A stretch of 64,000 nucleotides of DNA from JABFRJ01 sp963847145 (GTDB lineage: Bacteria > Pseudomonadota > Alphaproteobacteria > Rhizobiales > Hyphomicrobiaceae), in assembly GCA_963847145.1 (NCBI GenBank), contig CAWJYN010000007.1, positions 1,059,288 through 1,123,287 on the forward strand. The letters are read 5' to 3'. Below the pieces are notes generated by a model that made no database searches, had not been told where the DNA came from, and worked only from the letters and a program-made list of their open reading frames with translations. The number at the start of each line of letters is the position of its first letter. Position 1 is the first letter of the stretch. Position numbers and translations under genes: made by a program. Shown piece by piece: positions 24,813-35,943 of the stretch.

Positions 24813-27800
24813 CTAGTGGCCCAACCGCTTCAATTCGGCAACGGCGGCGGTGAACTGGATGTTGGTTTTTGAACAAGTGTCCACGGCGGTCTTGAGGAGT
24901 TTTTCAGCTTCTGCCGGGTTCTTTTGCAGAATGTACCATTCGGCCAACATAAAAGCCGTTCGAACAGCGGTTGTCGACTTTGCTGCCCGCTTCAAGCACG
25001 GTCGCGACCGGGATTTTGCCAAGATAGAGTTCCACAATCGGGTAAGGCCAATTTTTGGATGATAGTTTGGCAGCATCCGACACCAGATGATCGTGGCCCG
25101 CTTCCCCGGCCCGCGTCAGGGCGAGATAGCGCAACAACACGGAATGGGTGTTGTCACTGGGGTTCGACTCGACGACACGCGCCAGCTCGGCGGCGGCGCC
25201 GGTAAAGTCACCCTTGTTGAATTTGGCGAGAGCGAGATTGCGCACATAAACCCATTTGTCCGAACTGTGATCGACGGCTTTGATAAAGTCACTGAGCTCA
25301 ACGGCCTTTGTGAAGTCGGCGATGGCGGGATCAAATTCGCCTTGCGCGTTGTACGCATTGCCGCGCGTATTGAATGCTGCGACCAATTGGGGGTTCAGCT
25401 GGATTGCCTTGTTGCAATCAGCGATCGCGGGCGGATTGTCGTTTTTGGCGCGGTGGGCGCGGCAGCGGGCGGCGTAGGCTTCTGCCGACGAAGGGTTCGC
25501 TGCAATGGCTCTTGTGAACTCGGCAATGGCCTTGTCGAACTCTTGGTCGGAATGAGTGTTTGTTGCCGCGTGCGAGCAAGACGGTGCCGCGGGCGATTTC
25601 GATGCGTTTGGAGGATGCGCCATCGCGGCGGGCGGCCATCGCGAACTGCGCTTCCGCTTCCGGGGCTGCGCTCATCGGCCAGCATTTGTTCCCCGTACTT
25701 GATGTGAATGTCGGCGATGGCGCTAGCCATACTGGTGTCCGTCGCTAGCACCGTGTCGAAGATGACGTTGGCTGGGTCGAGTTTGTGATCGTTGACGAGA
25801 CGCTCGCCTTCGACCAATCCACCGTCAGGATCGTAAGGCCATTTCTTCATTGCACCACACCATTTTGGCGGTGCCGCCGTGATATTCAGGCTATGGCGCT
25901 CGTCCAATGAGAGGCAGCGCGGCGCCATCGCTTGGCCGCGTTCGACGAGCGATTGGGTGCTGGGGAAGACCTCCCAAAGCCGCGCCGTGTTGTCATACGA
26001 GGCGGTCAGGACGCGGCTGCCATCGGGTGAAAAGATCGCATTGACGACAAAATTTTCATGACCCGCAAATGTGCTGAGCGGTTGCCCCGCGGCGTTCCAC
26101 AGGCGTGCTGTGCGGTCGCTTGAGCCGGTTAGGATGCGGCCGTCCCGGGCCATCGCCACACTGCTCACGGTGCCGGTGTGGCCCTCAAACAGGATAGACT
26201 TTCCATCGGCGCTCCACAGGCGCGCGGTTTTGTCGTCCGAGCCCGTCAGGATCGTGCGGCCATCGGGTGAAAACGCAGCGGACGTAATGGCTCCGGTATG
26301 TCCATGCAATACCGTCGTAAGGCTGCCCGTGGCGGTCCAGAGGCGTGCCGTCTTGTCTTCGGAAATGGTCAGTATGCGCCCGTCGGGCGCAAACGTGGCG
26401 GCGCGCAGGGCGCCGGAGTGCCCCGTCAATGTGGTGATCAGTTTTCCGTCGGGGTCCCACAGCCGAGCGGTCTTGTCGTTCGATGCCGTTAGAATATGTC
26501 CCGTCGTCGAGAACTCGGCGCTGCGCAGCGGGTTCTTATGCCCCGCCAATGTGGCGATGAGTTTGCCGTCGGAATCCCACAGCTTGGCCGTTCGGTCTTC
26601 AGAGGCGGTCAGCAGGCGGCGGCCATCGGCGGAAATGGCTCCATCGACGACGTGCTCGGTATGGCCCGCCAGCGTGGCGAGCAACAGGCCGTTGGCATCC
26701 CACAAGCGTGCGGTTTTGTCGTCGGAGGCGGTCAGAATGCGGCCGTCCGGCGAGAACACGGCGCTGCGGACGAAGTCCGTGTGCCCGTTCAAAGTGGTCA
26801 GAATTTTGCCGCTGGCGGCGTCCCAAACGCGGGCCGTCCGATCGTCCGAAGCTGTCAGGATGCGGCGGCCATCGGGCGAGAACACAGCGGTGCGGACCCA
26901 GTCGCGGTGGCCGGACAAGGTAACGGTTGACGGGTTGGCGGTGTCCCAGAGGCGGGCCGTTTTATCGGCCGACGTTGTCAGAATACGGCCATTCGGCGCG
27001 AAGACCGCGGCGGTTACAGTTCCCAGGTGGCCGTTGAGGGTCAGCAGGATTTTGCCGCGGGCAGACCAGAGCTTTGCCGTTTTGTCGGCCGATGCAGTCA
27101 GGATGCGGCCATCGGGGGCGAACACGGCACTGGTCACCGGGCCGGTGTGGTCGGCAAGCGTCGTGATCAACTTACCGGCGCTGTCCCATAGCCGTGCATT
27201 GCCATCGGTCGACGCGGTCAAAATACGTTTCCCGTCGGTGGAATAGACCGCGCTGACGACGGTGCCGATATTTTCGGCCAAGGTTGCATTGGGCGTACCG
27301 TCGGCGTTCCAAAAGCGCGCCGTGCCGTCGGCCGATGTTGTCAGGATGCGGCCGTCGGGCGCAAAAATCGCGGTGCGCACGGTGCCGGTGTGACCGGTCA
27401 GCGTGACCAGCAGCTTGCCCTCGGCGTCCCATAGGCGGGCCGTTTTGTCGTCGGAGGCAGTCAGGAAGCGGCCATCCGGTGCGAACGCGACGCTGCGCAC
27501 GGCTTCTGTGTGTGCAGTCACCGTCCGGATCGGCTTGCCATCGGTGGCGTCCCACAAGCGCACCGTTTTGTCGGCCGACGCGGTGACGATCCGGCGACCG
27601 TCAGGTGAAAAGAGCGCGGCGTTGATGCGGTTCGAATGGCCCAGCAGCGCAACGATGAGCTTGCCTTCGCCGTTCCACAGGCGTGCCGAATTATCCGCCG
27701 ATGCGGTCAGGATGCGGCCGTCGGGCGCAAATACCGCGCTGGTCACGGCGGCACGGTGGCCTTCCAGCCTGAACAGGAGTTTTCCCTCGATGTCCCAGAG

Positions 27801-29003
27801 CCGGGCGGTCTGATCGTTCGATGTGGTCAGGAAACGGCGGCCGTCCGGCGAGACGGCCGCCCCGTTGAGCGCAAGGGCATGACCCGACAGGATCGCCCGC
27901 TCGCGCTGCGCCAGCCAGGCAGAGTGAAGCGCATGTTCGGCGAGCGGCCAAACGGCGCGTGCCTTAACTGCGGGATCGGCACTGGCGGCGTCCGGCAGCG
28001 CCTCAAGCGCCAGCAACAAACCTGTCACGGGGTGTTTCTCGATGGCGCGCTCGGCGATGTAGGCGAGCGATTTTGACTGGGCGAGCACCGCTTCGTCGCG
28101 CGTTTGTTTGGCGAGGATTGTTTGGGCTTGCGCAAAATTTGAGGAGTTGCGGGCTTGCACCGCCAGAGCGATGGCGAGCACTGCGAACAGTAATGACACC
28201 GCACCCCCGATCAACGTGCGGCGCACGACTTGCTTGCCGCGCTCGGCGGCTTGCTTGTGCGCTTCGGCGGCGCGCTTCTGGGCGGCCTCTTTCTCGGAAA
28301 GGGCTGCTTCGCGGGCAGTTTGTGCTTCTGCCAAGCGCTGCAGGCGCTGCTGTTCGGTGCTTTGGCGGCGGCCTTCCTCGGCCTCACTCGCCTGGATGTA
28401 TTCGAGATGGAGGGCGGTTGGGGCGGCGGCTTTCTTGGGCCGTTTGGCGGACCACGTCTTGGCGAGCACCACATCGGTGCCCGACAGCAGCCGGTTGGCT
28501 TGCCGGCCGCCGGCTTCCCATTCGACGGCGCGCTGCAGATAGCGCGTATGTTCGCGCAACCACATCACGTCGTCGTTGTTGAGGACTTCGACGAGTTCGC
28601 GCAGGCCGGTGCCGAAGCCGGAGCCGGGTTTCTTGGGCTCGGCATAGAAGTAGATGTAGTCCAGCGCGGCAATCAGCGGGGGCGGCGCCACGGTTCCGAG
28701 CGGGTTGCACAAGGCTGGCAATATTCGCTTGCCGAGCTTGACGGCTTCTTCCACTTCTTCGCTGCAGACTTTCGACGCGGCAGACGATGGCGAGAGCACG
28801 AACACGATCGTGTCGGCATCGCGGATGAGGTCGCGCAGCCGCTGGCGCCAGTCATCACCGCCCTGGATGCCATGACGGTCGAGCGTGGTTGAAAATCCGC
28901 CGACCTGCAGGGTGGCGTCGAGTTGATCGGCAAACGCGAGATCGTCGCGGCTGTAAGAAATGAAAACGTTGAGTTTGCCCGTTTCCAATGCGGTATCGCG
29001 CAT
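24813..29003 (-). CDS. TIR - coiled coil - TM - 16xWD40 - TPR protein, 3' end broken by three frameshifts
   Basis: A very large signalling-type protein (about 1,396 codons if repaired). Residues 11-140 are a TIR domain (LNVFISYSRDDLAFADQLDA, TIVFVLSPSSAASKVCSEEV) with the candidate NADase Glu next to Cys80. A coiled coil (205-260) and one membrane helix (263-283, GGAVSLLFAVLAIALAV) follow, then 16 WD40 repeats (DGRILTASADKTARLWD type) from about 370 to 1070. The last part is TPR-like (EFDKAIAEFTRAIAANPSSA). Frame changes near 25670, 25558 and 24963 each equal one extra base, and together restore the first frame. Whether it is decay or sequence error is open. TIR-WD40 proteins are thought to act in stress or phage sensing; that role is inferred here. 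Confidence 0.85.
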
Positions 29004-29204
29004 GGGTGGCCCTCACAATGGTGGCACCACGTTCAGTATCGGACGTGCGGCGCTGACAGCGCGACCTAGCGGGACGCGATCATGGGCGCACAACCGTTTG
29101 GCTCGACCCTCTCCGGCGGAAAATGCACCGGAGGACTTATGGAAAGAAGGTCTCACTTCCTTGCGGCAACGTCAACTGTGCGGATCGAAGACTGCGCAAG
29201 TCGT

Positions 29205-29828
29205 CTAACCCTCTGGCCACCGGGGCAGAGTGTGTCCCTCCGCCGGCGCCGGCGTGCGGGCGACGTTCATCATCATGGCGAGGAAAGTGTAGTAGCCTTG
29301 CACGCCGGTCAGATCGATGACGCCGGGTTCGCCGAAGGCGGCTGTGGCTTTGGCATAGGTCGCGTCTGAGACGCGTTTATTGGTTTGCAGTTCGGCGGTG
29401 AAGTCAAAGGCGGCGGCTTGGGCGGCGCTTAGCTCTTCCGGACGGCGGCCATCGGCGATGGCGTCGATGACGGCTTGGGGCAGCCCGGCTTCCTGCGCAA
29501 ACTTGGCGTGATGGACGAACTCGAAGCTCTGGCTCCAGCCCCGCGCAGTTTGCAGGATCACCATCTCGGAGATGTCTTTGGGCAGGCGGTTCTTGTAGCG
29601 CAAGTAGTCGCCCATGGCTTTGGCACGCAGCATCACCTCGGGCGAGCGCAGCATCACGCAGAAGGGTCCGAGCGGGGGATAGCCACGGCCGGCGCTGAAT
29701 GCGTTGACGGCGGATTTCTGTTCGGGTGTGAGGTCTGCGTCAGGGATCGGTGGCAGGCGTTCGTGTGCAGGCGAGCGGGGATTGGCGGCCGATTGTGGTG
29801 AATTTTTACCAGATTTGGGCGTGCGCAT
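29205..29828 (-). CDS. Carboxymuconolactone decarboxylase-like (AhpD-fold) protein
   Basis: A 207-residue protein with the CMD/AhpD fold: PLGPFCVMLRSPEVMLRAKA, MVILQTARGWSQSFEFVHHA and GVIDLTGVQGYYTFLAMMMNV. The CxxC pair of peroxidase-type AhpD proteins is absent, so a decarboxylase-like or other role is more likely. True 4-carboxymuconolactone decarboxylases act after protocatechuate ortho cleavage, and other genes here point to protocatechuate, but this longer form is common and functionally unassigned. I chose the ATG at 29828; a GTG at 29861 is possible. It is divergent from moxR. Confidence 0.8.
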   Translation of the reverse strand: MRTPKSGKNSPQSAANPRSPAHERLPPIPDADLTPEQKSAVNAFSAGRGYPPLGPFCVMLRSPEVMLRAKAMGDYLRYKNRLPKDISEMVILQTARGWSQSFEFVHHAKFAQEAGLPQAVIDAIADGRRPEELSAAQAAAFDFTAELQTNKRVSDATYAKATAAFGEPGVIDLTGVQGYYTFLAMMMNVARTPAPAEGHTLPRWPEG

Positions 29829-30071
29829 GCGTGAAGCCTTTTTCGCAGATGCCGGAAACACGGGCTTGGCTCATTGTTGTCCCGCTGCTCAGTCACTGAT
29901 TACGACAGTTTAATCCAAGGCTGTCCAACCTTTGCTAGACTGTTGGCCAGCTTCGCCGCATGTTCATAATCTGACCAATGTTTGACCGGACACAGTGACC
30001 CCGACCAGCCACGCCTTCTGTGACCGCCGCGCCTGACAGTGCGCAACCGCCAGCCCCCAAGCCCAGAGCCA

Positions 30072-31082
30072 ATGTCTATGAGCACCGTTGTCGAGACCAC
30101 CACCGATATCGTTCCGCGCATCGAGGCGGCTGCCGCCAAGATGGCGCGTGCCAAGCAAGCCGTGGGCAAGGTCGTGTTCGGCCAGGAACATGTGATCGAG
30201 CGGGTTCTCATCACGCTGCTGTCGGGTGGGCATGGGTTGCTGATCGGGGTGCCGGGCACCGCCAAGACGCTGATGGTGGAAACCTTCGGCAAGGTGCTGG
30301 GGCTTGACGCCAAGCGCATCCAGTTCACGCCGGACTTGATGCCGTCGGATATTGTCGGCTCGGAAGTTCTCGAAGATGCGCAGACACAAGGCGGGCGGCG
30401 CTCGTTCCGCTTCATCAAGGGGCCGATCTTTGCGCAGCTGCTAATGGCTGACGAAATCAACCGTGCCAGTCCGAAGACGCAGGCGGCGCTGTTGCAGGCG
30501 ATGCAGGAACATCACGTGTCTGTCGCCGGTGTGCGCCATGACGTGCCGCAACCGTTTCACGTGCTCGCCACGCAGAACCCGCTCGAGCAGGAAGGCACCT
30601 ATCCGCTGCCGGAAGCGCAGCTTGACCGGTTTCTGCTGCAGATCGACGTCGGCTACACCGATCTCGGCGCCGAGCGGCGCATGCTGTTTTCGACCACCGG
30701 CGTGGATGCCGCCAAGCCCGAGCAGGTTGTCTCCAGCGACGAACTGATGGCAGCGCAACGGCTGGTGCGGCAGATCCCGGTTCCCGAAAAGGTCGTTGAT
30801 GCGATCTTGAAACTGGTGCGCTCGGCGCGGCCGGGAACGGGTGCTGGCGCTGAGACGGACCGGCTGATTGCGTGGGGGCCCGGCCCACGTGCCAGCCAAG
30901 CGCTGATGCTGGCTATCCGCGCGAAAGCGTTGCTTGAGGGCCGGCTGGCACCCTCAGTTGATGATGTGCTGGCGCTGGCTGACCCGGTGCTCAAACACCG
31001 CATGGCGCTGTCGTTCGCGGCCCGCGCCGAAGGGCAGACCTTGGCCGCCGTGATCGGCCGTCTGACGCAAACGCTGGATTGA
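30072..31082 (+). CDS. MoxR-family AAA+ ATPase
   Basis: A 336-residue AAA+ chaperone-like ATPase, first gene of a moxR-DUF58-bat operon. Walker A is GVPGTAKTL, Walker B LLMADEINRA, and sensor-1 LATQNPLEQEGTYPLPEAQL. MoxR proteins act with VWA-domain partners, such as those encoded just downstream, in maturation of enzyme complexes, stress or cell-envelope processes. The ATG at 30072 (with another at 30078) starts the conserved part; the frame opens at 30039. Confidence 0.94.
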   Translation: MSMSTVVETTTDIVPRIEAAAAKMARAKQAVGKVVFGQEHVIERVLITLLSGGHGLLIGVPGTAKTLMVETFGKVLGLDAKRIQFTPDLMPSDIVGSEVLEDAQTQGGRRSFRFIKGPIFAQLLMADEINRASPKTQAALLQAMQEHHVSVAGVRHDVPQPFHVLATQNPLEQEGTYPLPEAQLDRFLLQIDVGYTDLGAERRMLFSTTGVDAAKPEQVVSSDELMAAQRLVRQIPVPEKVVDAILKLVRSARPGTGAGAETDRLIAWGPGPRASQALMLAIRAKALLEGRLAPSVDDVLALADPVLKHRMALSFAARAEGQTLAAVIGRLTQTLD

Positions 31083-31132
31083 TCAGTGCGACTGACACTG
31101 TCGCGTTGATCATCGGCACACATTCAGCGTTT

Positions 31133-31272
31133 GTCATGGCCGTGCAGGCGGGCACCCAAGCAAGTCGAGTGTTAGGCGACATTAGAGTTCCGAAAATGCC
31201 AGTTTTATTTCACCCTTCGACAGTCCCACCAAGCTTGCAGCTTGCTTGGGTGGCCGCCTGCGCGGCCACGAC
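31133..31272. repeat. REP-like inverted repeat pair, family B
   Basis: A 28-base unit at 31133-31160 (GTCATGGCCGTGCAGGCGGG...) recurs inverted at 31245-31272 with about four mismatches. Between the arms is a smaller palindrome (CAAGCTTGCAGCTTGCTTG region). The element fills the gap between moxR and the DUF58 gene and would form a long stem in the operon mRNA. Confidence 0.75.
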
Positions 31273-31333
31273 GGACGAAAGAGGGTGCTCGTGGACTCGA
31301 CTTGAATTGCGCTCTGGACGCGGAGTTTCTTAA

Positions 31334-32299
31334 GTGGCGCTGCTTCGCTCAAAAACACCGTCAACTGACGTCAGTGCGTCTGACCGCCTTGCCCTGCTTG
31401 GGCACGAAGCTGAGGCGCACGGGCTGGCGGATCGCGTGCCGGAGCTGAGCATCGAAGCGCAGCGGATTGCATCGACGGTGGCGCATGGTGTGCACGGCCG
31501 GCGGCGCTCGGGGCCGGGCGAAAATTTCTGGCAGTTCCGGCAGCTGGCGGTGGGCGATCCGACGCATCTGATCGACTGGCGGCGTTCGGCAAGCTCGGAC
31601 CACCTCTACATCCGCGAACGTGAGTGGGAGACGGCGCATACGGTGTGGCTGTGGCCGGATCTGTCGCCATCGATGGCGTTCAAGAGCCACCTGGCCAGTG
31701 TTTCGAAGCGAGAGCGCACACTCGTTCTGATGTTTGCGATTGGTGAATTGCTGATCCGCGCTGGTGAACGCATCGCGGTGATGGGCGTCACGCAACCCTC
31801 GCAGTTCCGCAAGACCACCACCAAGATTGCCGAGATGTTGTCAGCGCGTCTCAAAGACAAGACACTGATCGCGAGCACACCGCCCGACGAGCGGGTCGGC
31901 AAGTTTGCGTCGACGGTTTGGATTTCAGATTTTCTCGATCCCATCGAACAGATCGCGCCCCGCATGCGGTCGATGGCGGCAAACGGCACAACGGGGCATC
32001 TGATCCAGGTGCTCGATCCGGCCGAGGAAACACTGCCCTATTCCGGGCGCACGGAGTTTGTCGGCGTTGAAGGCAGCGAGCGCTGGATCGCCGATCGGGC
32101 TGAGAGCCTGCGCGAGGCCTATCAGGCGCGGCTTGCAGCGCATCGGGACGAGCTGTCGTCGCTGTGCCGCGGGCTCGGCTGGTCGTTCGCGGTGCATCAT
32201 ACGGATAGGTCCGCGACGGAGCCGGTGCTGGCGCTGATCTTGCGGCTGGCCGGTCAAATGCCAACGGCAGTGGCGCCTGCCGCAGCGGAGGCGCCATGA
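31334..32299 (+). CDS. DUF58 domain protein
   Basis: A 321-residue protein, second gene of the MoxR operon. The DUF58 signature is clear: GVHGRRRSGPGENFWQFRQL, GDPTHLIDWRRSASSDHLYI and REREWETAHTVWLWPDLSPS. DUF58 proteins carry a VWA-like fold and are the direct partners of MoxR ATPases. No membrane segment is seen, so it is cytoplasmic. It starts at a GTG (31334) some 250 bases after moxR, with a repeat pair in the gap. Confidence 0.9.
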   Translation: MALLRSKTPSTDVSASDRLALLGHEAEAHGLADRVPELSIEAQRIASTVAHGVHGRRRSGPGENFWQFRQLAVGDPTHLIDWRRSASSDHLYIREREWETAHTVWLWPDLSPSMAFKSHLASVSKRERTLVLMFAIGELLIRAGERIAVMGVTQPSQFRKTTTKIAEMLSARLKDKTLIASTPPDERVGKFASTVWISDFLDPIEQIAPRMRSMAANGTTGHLIQVLDPAEETLPYSGRTEFVGVEGSERWIADRAESLREAYQARLAAHRDELSSLCRGLGWSFAVHHTDRSATEPVLALILRLAGQMPTAVAPAAAEAP

Positions 32300-32325
32300 G
32301 CACGATTTTCGCAACGCAAACTCAT

Positions 32326-32475
32326 GTCATCCTCGGGCTGGTCCCGAGGACCCAGGCTTCCTTACGCTCCGCCGCTGCAGGATTGCGCGGGCGGCATCAT
32401 CACTGGCAATTCTCTTCGTTTGCGCCTGCTGCGCTATGGGTCCTCGGGACAAGCCCGAGGATGACATTGGAGAAT
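32326..32475. repeat. REP-like inverted repeat pair, family C
   Basis: TCATCCTCGGGCTGGTCCCGAGGAC at about 32328-32352 and its inverted form (GTCCTCGGGACAAGCCCGAGGATGA) at about 32441-32465 flank some 90 bases. Bipartite palindromes of this kind are scattered in many Hyphomicrobiales genomes. It lies between the DUF58 gene and batA. Confidence 0.8.
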
Positions 32476-32532
32476 GACGCTAACAGGCCGCGCCTGCCCC
32501 TCACCCATCGTTGTCTTGGCGCTGCGCGCCGG

Positions 32533-32569
32533 GCCCTCTCCCCGTTGCGAAGTGCAACGGGGAGAGGGC
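32533..32569. repeat. 16-bp perfect hairpin before batA
   Basis: GCCCTCTCCCCGTTGC and its exact complement flank a 5-base GAAGT loop, 26 bases before the batA ATG. With no T-run it is not a typical terminator. It would hold a very stable stem close to the batA ribosome site and could limit translation or protect the mRNA end. Confidence 0.75.
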
Positions 32570-32594
32570 GTTCGTGCCCCCACGGAGCTAGCGC

Positions 32595-35500
32595 ATGAGC
32601 TTCGGCGGTTTGGCATTTTTGAATCCGGCGCTGTTGGCGGGGTTGCTGGCATTGCCGGCGATCTGGTGGTTGCTGCGGGCGGTGCCGCCGGCGCCGAAGC
32701 GGGTGGCGTTTCCGGCGACACGGATACTTGTCGGGTTTGCCGAACACCGAGAAACAATCGGATCGGACGCCGTGGTGGCTGACTGCAATCCGGCTGTTGG
32801 CCGCGGCGGCGCTGATTTTCGCGCTGGCCGAGCCCATCCTCAATCCAACGCCGAAGTCAGCTCTGGCGGGCAAAGGGCCCGTGGTGCTCGTCGTCGACAA
32901 TGGTTGGGCGTCGGCGGCGCGGTGGTCGGACCGTCGCGCAGAAATTGAGCGGCGCATCACCGAAGCCGAGAGCCAAGGCCGCGCCGTGGTCGTCGCGCCG
33001 ACGGCGTTCATCACCAAGGCGCCGGCCTATCGCATCGAAGCGCCCGGGCAAGCGCGCTCGACGGCAGCGGCCATCGAGCCGCAACCGTTCGCGCCGGATC
33101 GCGCGCGCGCAGCCATCGCATTGGCGGAAACACTGGCCAGCCAGCCGGATGCATCCGTGCTGTGGCTGGCCGATGGGATCGATCATGATGCGAAGGCCGC
33201 GAATTTCGCTGATCGGCTGATCGAAATGGCGAAGGGCGGCAACACTTGGTTGATTGAAACCGGCGCGCAGCAGGAAGCGCTCGGTGTGGCCGCCAGTCTC
33301 GGTCAAGGCGGGCGGCTTGAAGCGCATGTGCTGCGGTCTGGTGGTGTCGAACGGCGGGGGAGCATCCAGGCGGTGAACGCGCGTGGGCAGCGCTTGTCTG
33401 AGACGCCCTTTGTTTTATCTTCCGGCAGTGCACGCTCGGATGTGCGGTTTGATCTGCCGTTGGAATTGCGCAATCAGGTGGCGCGGGTCGAAATTGCCGG
33501 TGAGCGCTCAGCCGGTGCGGTGCACCTGCTGGATGCGCGTGCGCAATGGCATCGCGTCGGCATTCTGTCGGGTGCCAGCCGCGAACAGGCGCAGCCGCTG
33601 CTGGCACCGCTGTATTACATCGAACGGGCGCTGAAGCCGTTCGCCGAGATCGCGCGCGACGAGGATGCCAACGCGTCTGTCGCTATCAACGCCCTCATCA
33701 AGCGCAACATCTCAGTGTTGACGCTGGCCGACATCGGCACCTTGCCGAAAGACGTATTCGTGAAAGTGGGCACCTGGGTGCGCAAGGGCGGCGTGCTGGT
33801 GCGCTTTGCCGGGCCGCGATTGGAGAATGGCGGCGATGATCTGATCCCGGCACCGTTGCGCGTCGGTGGCCGTTCGCTCGGCGGCGCGCTGTCTTGGTCA
33901 ACGCCGCAGCCGCTCGCACCCTTTACCGATGACAGTTTGTTTGCGGGCTTGCTCGCGCAGCCGGACGTGCTTGTCAACCGCCAGGTTCTCGCGGATCCGG
34001 CCAAGCTTGGCGCGGATGTGAAGGTGCTGGCGCGATTGCGCGATGGCACCCCGCTGGTCACCAGCGCCAAGCGTGGTGAAGGTCAGGTTGTGCTGTTCCA
34101 TGTCACCGCCAACTCAGATTGGTCGAACCTGCCGTTGTCGGGGTTGTTCGTCGAAATGCTCCGGCGCATCGCGACACTCGGGCGGCCTGGCGGCGTGGGT
34201 GACGTGACGGCGTTGGATGAGCCTATCGTTACCGCGGCAGATCAGGTCGCCGCTGAGACTGCGGAAGTGTTGGCTCCCACGCAGGTGCTCGACGGCTTCG
34301 GCCTGCTGAAATCGCCGCCGCCGACGGCGCAGGCGATCACGTCGAAGCAATTGGCCGAGGGCAAGGCGACCGCTGAACATCCGCCCGGGCTTTATGGTCC
34401 ACCGGCTAGTCCGCGCGCGCTCAATCTGCTGTCGCCGAAGTCTGCGTTGGCGGCGATCCCTGCGTTGCCGTCCCGCTTCGAGCGACGCGCGCTCGAGGGC
34501 AGCGCGGCGCGTCCGTTGAAACCGCATCTGCTGACCCTGGGGCTCGCCTTGCTGTTCTTCGACATCCTCGCCACGTTGTGGCTCGCTGGCGCGCTGGCGC
34601 TGCCGGGACGGCGTGCTGCCGGTGCCGCGGCGGTCGCGCTGGCGATGCTACAAATTTCTGTTCCGCGAGCCGATGCAACGCCATTTGCCGTCGGTTGGGT
34701 TAGCGTGGCTGAGGAAAATTCGACGTTGGCAACACAGGTCGAGCCACGCGTAACCCAACATTCCGCGATTGCGCCTGCGGTCGTTGGGTTACGCACGGGG
34801 CGGCACTTGCAACAAACCCCGGCTACCGAGGGCGTGCTAACCCAACCTACGGACGGTGCCTCGCTCCATCTCCACCTCGCGCAGTTCGTGCCGTTGCCGG
34901 TGCCGCAGGGGCGCGGCGGCGGGATGCTCGGGCTGCCGCCACCGCGGCCGGCACCACCCATTCCGCAGACACCCGAAGGCCGTGCCATTGCCGCCACGGG
35001 CAAGGCGACGTTCGGTTACGTGCTGTCTGGCGATAGCCAAACCGACCAGACCAGCCTGCAAGGTCTCAAGGGCCTCGCCACGTTCCTCTCAGCGAAAACC
35101 GCCGTCGATCCAGGCGAACCTGTCGCAATTGATATTGCGCGCGATGAGATCGCGTTCTTCCCGGTCCTCTATTGGCCGGTGTTGCCGACCGCCCAAGCAC
35201 TGCCTGAGAAAACGCTGGCGAAGATGGACGCCTATATGAAGAATGGCGGCATGATCATCTTCGACACGCGCGATGCGGGCGTCGCGCTACCGCCGGGTTT
35301 TGGTCCGCAATGCACAGGGCGGCACGCCGCTGCAACGCCTGCTCGGCAATCTCGATCTGCCGCGGCTGGAGCCGGTGCCGGAAACGCACGTGCTGACGAA
35401 GTCGTTCTATCTGATCCGCACGTTTCCTGGCCGTTACGACAACGGGCAGCTGTGGGTAGAAGCGGAAGCGCCGTCCGACACCGACAAGGGCCGGCAAGCG

Positions 35501-35728
35501 CGGCGCGTCGATGGGGTGTCGTCGATCCTCGTCACGTCGAACGACTTTGCTTCCGCCTGGGCGCTCGATGAGCGCAGCCAGCCGCTCTACCCCGTCATTC
35601 CCGGCGGTGAGCAGCAACGCCAGATGGCCTTCCGCACCGGCGTCAACATCGCCATGTATGCGCTGACCGGCAACTACAAAGCCGACCAAGTCCACGTCCC
35701 CGCCCTGCTCGAACGGTTGGGGAATTGA
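32595..35728 (+). CDS. BatA-type / DUF4159 membrane protein, with two frameshifts
   Basis: Third gene of the MoxR operon, about 1,044 codons once repaired. It opens with the BatA N-terminal domain (FLNPALLAGLLALPAIWWLL), a second helix (TAIRLLAAAALIFALAEPIL), then a VWA-like region (VVLVVDNGWAS, with a degenerate metal motif), a mid membrane helix (LGLALLFFDILATLWLAGAL) and the C-terminal DUF4159 domain (ATFGYVLSGD, FFPVLYWPVLP, HVLTKSFYLIRTFPGRYDN). The frame changes near 32736 and near 35308; each is repaired by dropping one base. Between residues 715 and 755 a palindromic repeat element is read in frame. The protein would be inner-membrane with a large periplasmic or cytoplasmic sensor part; its exact job is unknown. 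Confidence 0.85.
34748..34852. repeat. Palindromic repeat element inside the batA reading frame
   Basis: Three copies of GCGTAACCCAAC / GTTGGGTTACGC / GCTAACCCAACC lie at 34748-34759, 34783-34794 (inverted) and 34836-34847. This is the GTTGGGTTA-type repeat found between genes in many Rhizobiales, here translated in frame as part of the linker before the DUF4159 domain (VTQHSAIAPAVVG ... EGVLTQPT). Confidence 0.75.
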
Positions 35729-35749
35729 GGATGGGATACGAGCAAATGT

Positions 35750-35905
35750 CTCCCATTTCGGTTTCCCGGAATTTGCCGTGCCCTTCGGCGCGGCAAATAT
35801 CCGGGATCTTTCGCATTGCGACGTGTGACACAGTGCCTCTACCGCGACCGGTAAAGACCCCGGCTCTCCGCGCTGAAACGCGCTGCGGCCGGGGAGGCGA
35901 GTGAG
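35750..35905. repeat. Two palindromic elements between batA and batB
   Basis: One hairpin pairs TCCCGGAATTTGCCG with CGGCAAATATCCGGGA (about 35771-35812). A second pairs CCCCGGC with GCCGGGG around CGCGCT-GAAA-CGCGCTG (about 35857-35900). The 215-base gap shows no gene; these stems may separate expression of the two bat genes. Confidence 0.7.
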
Positions 35906-35943
35906 TTGACGGCGGTGCGCCGGGATTTCAAAGGCCTCTCGTC

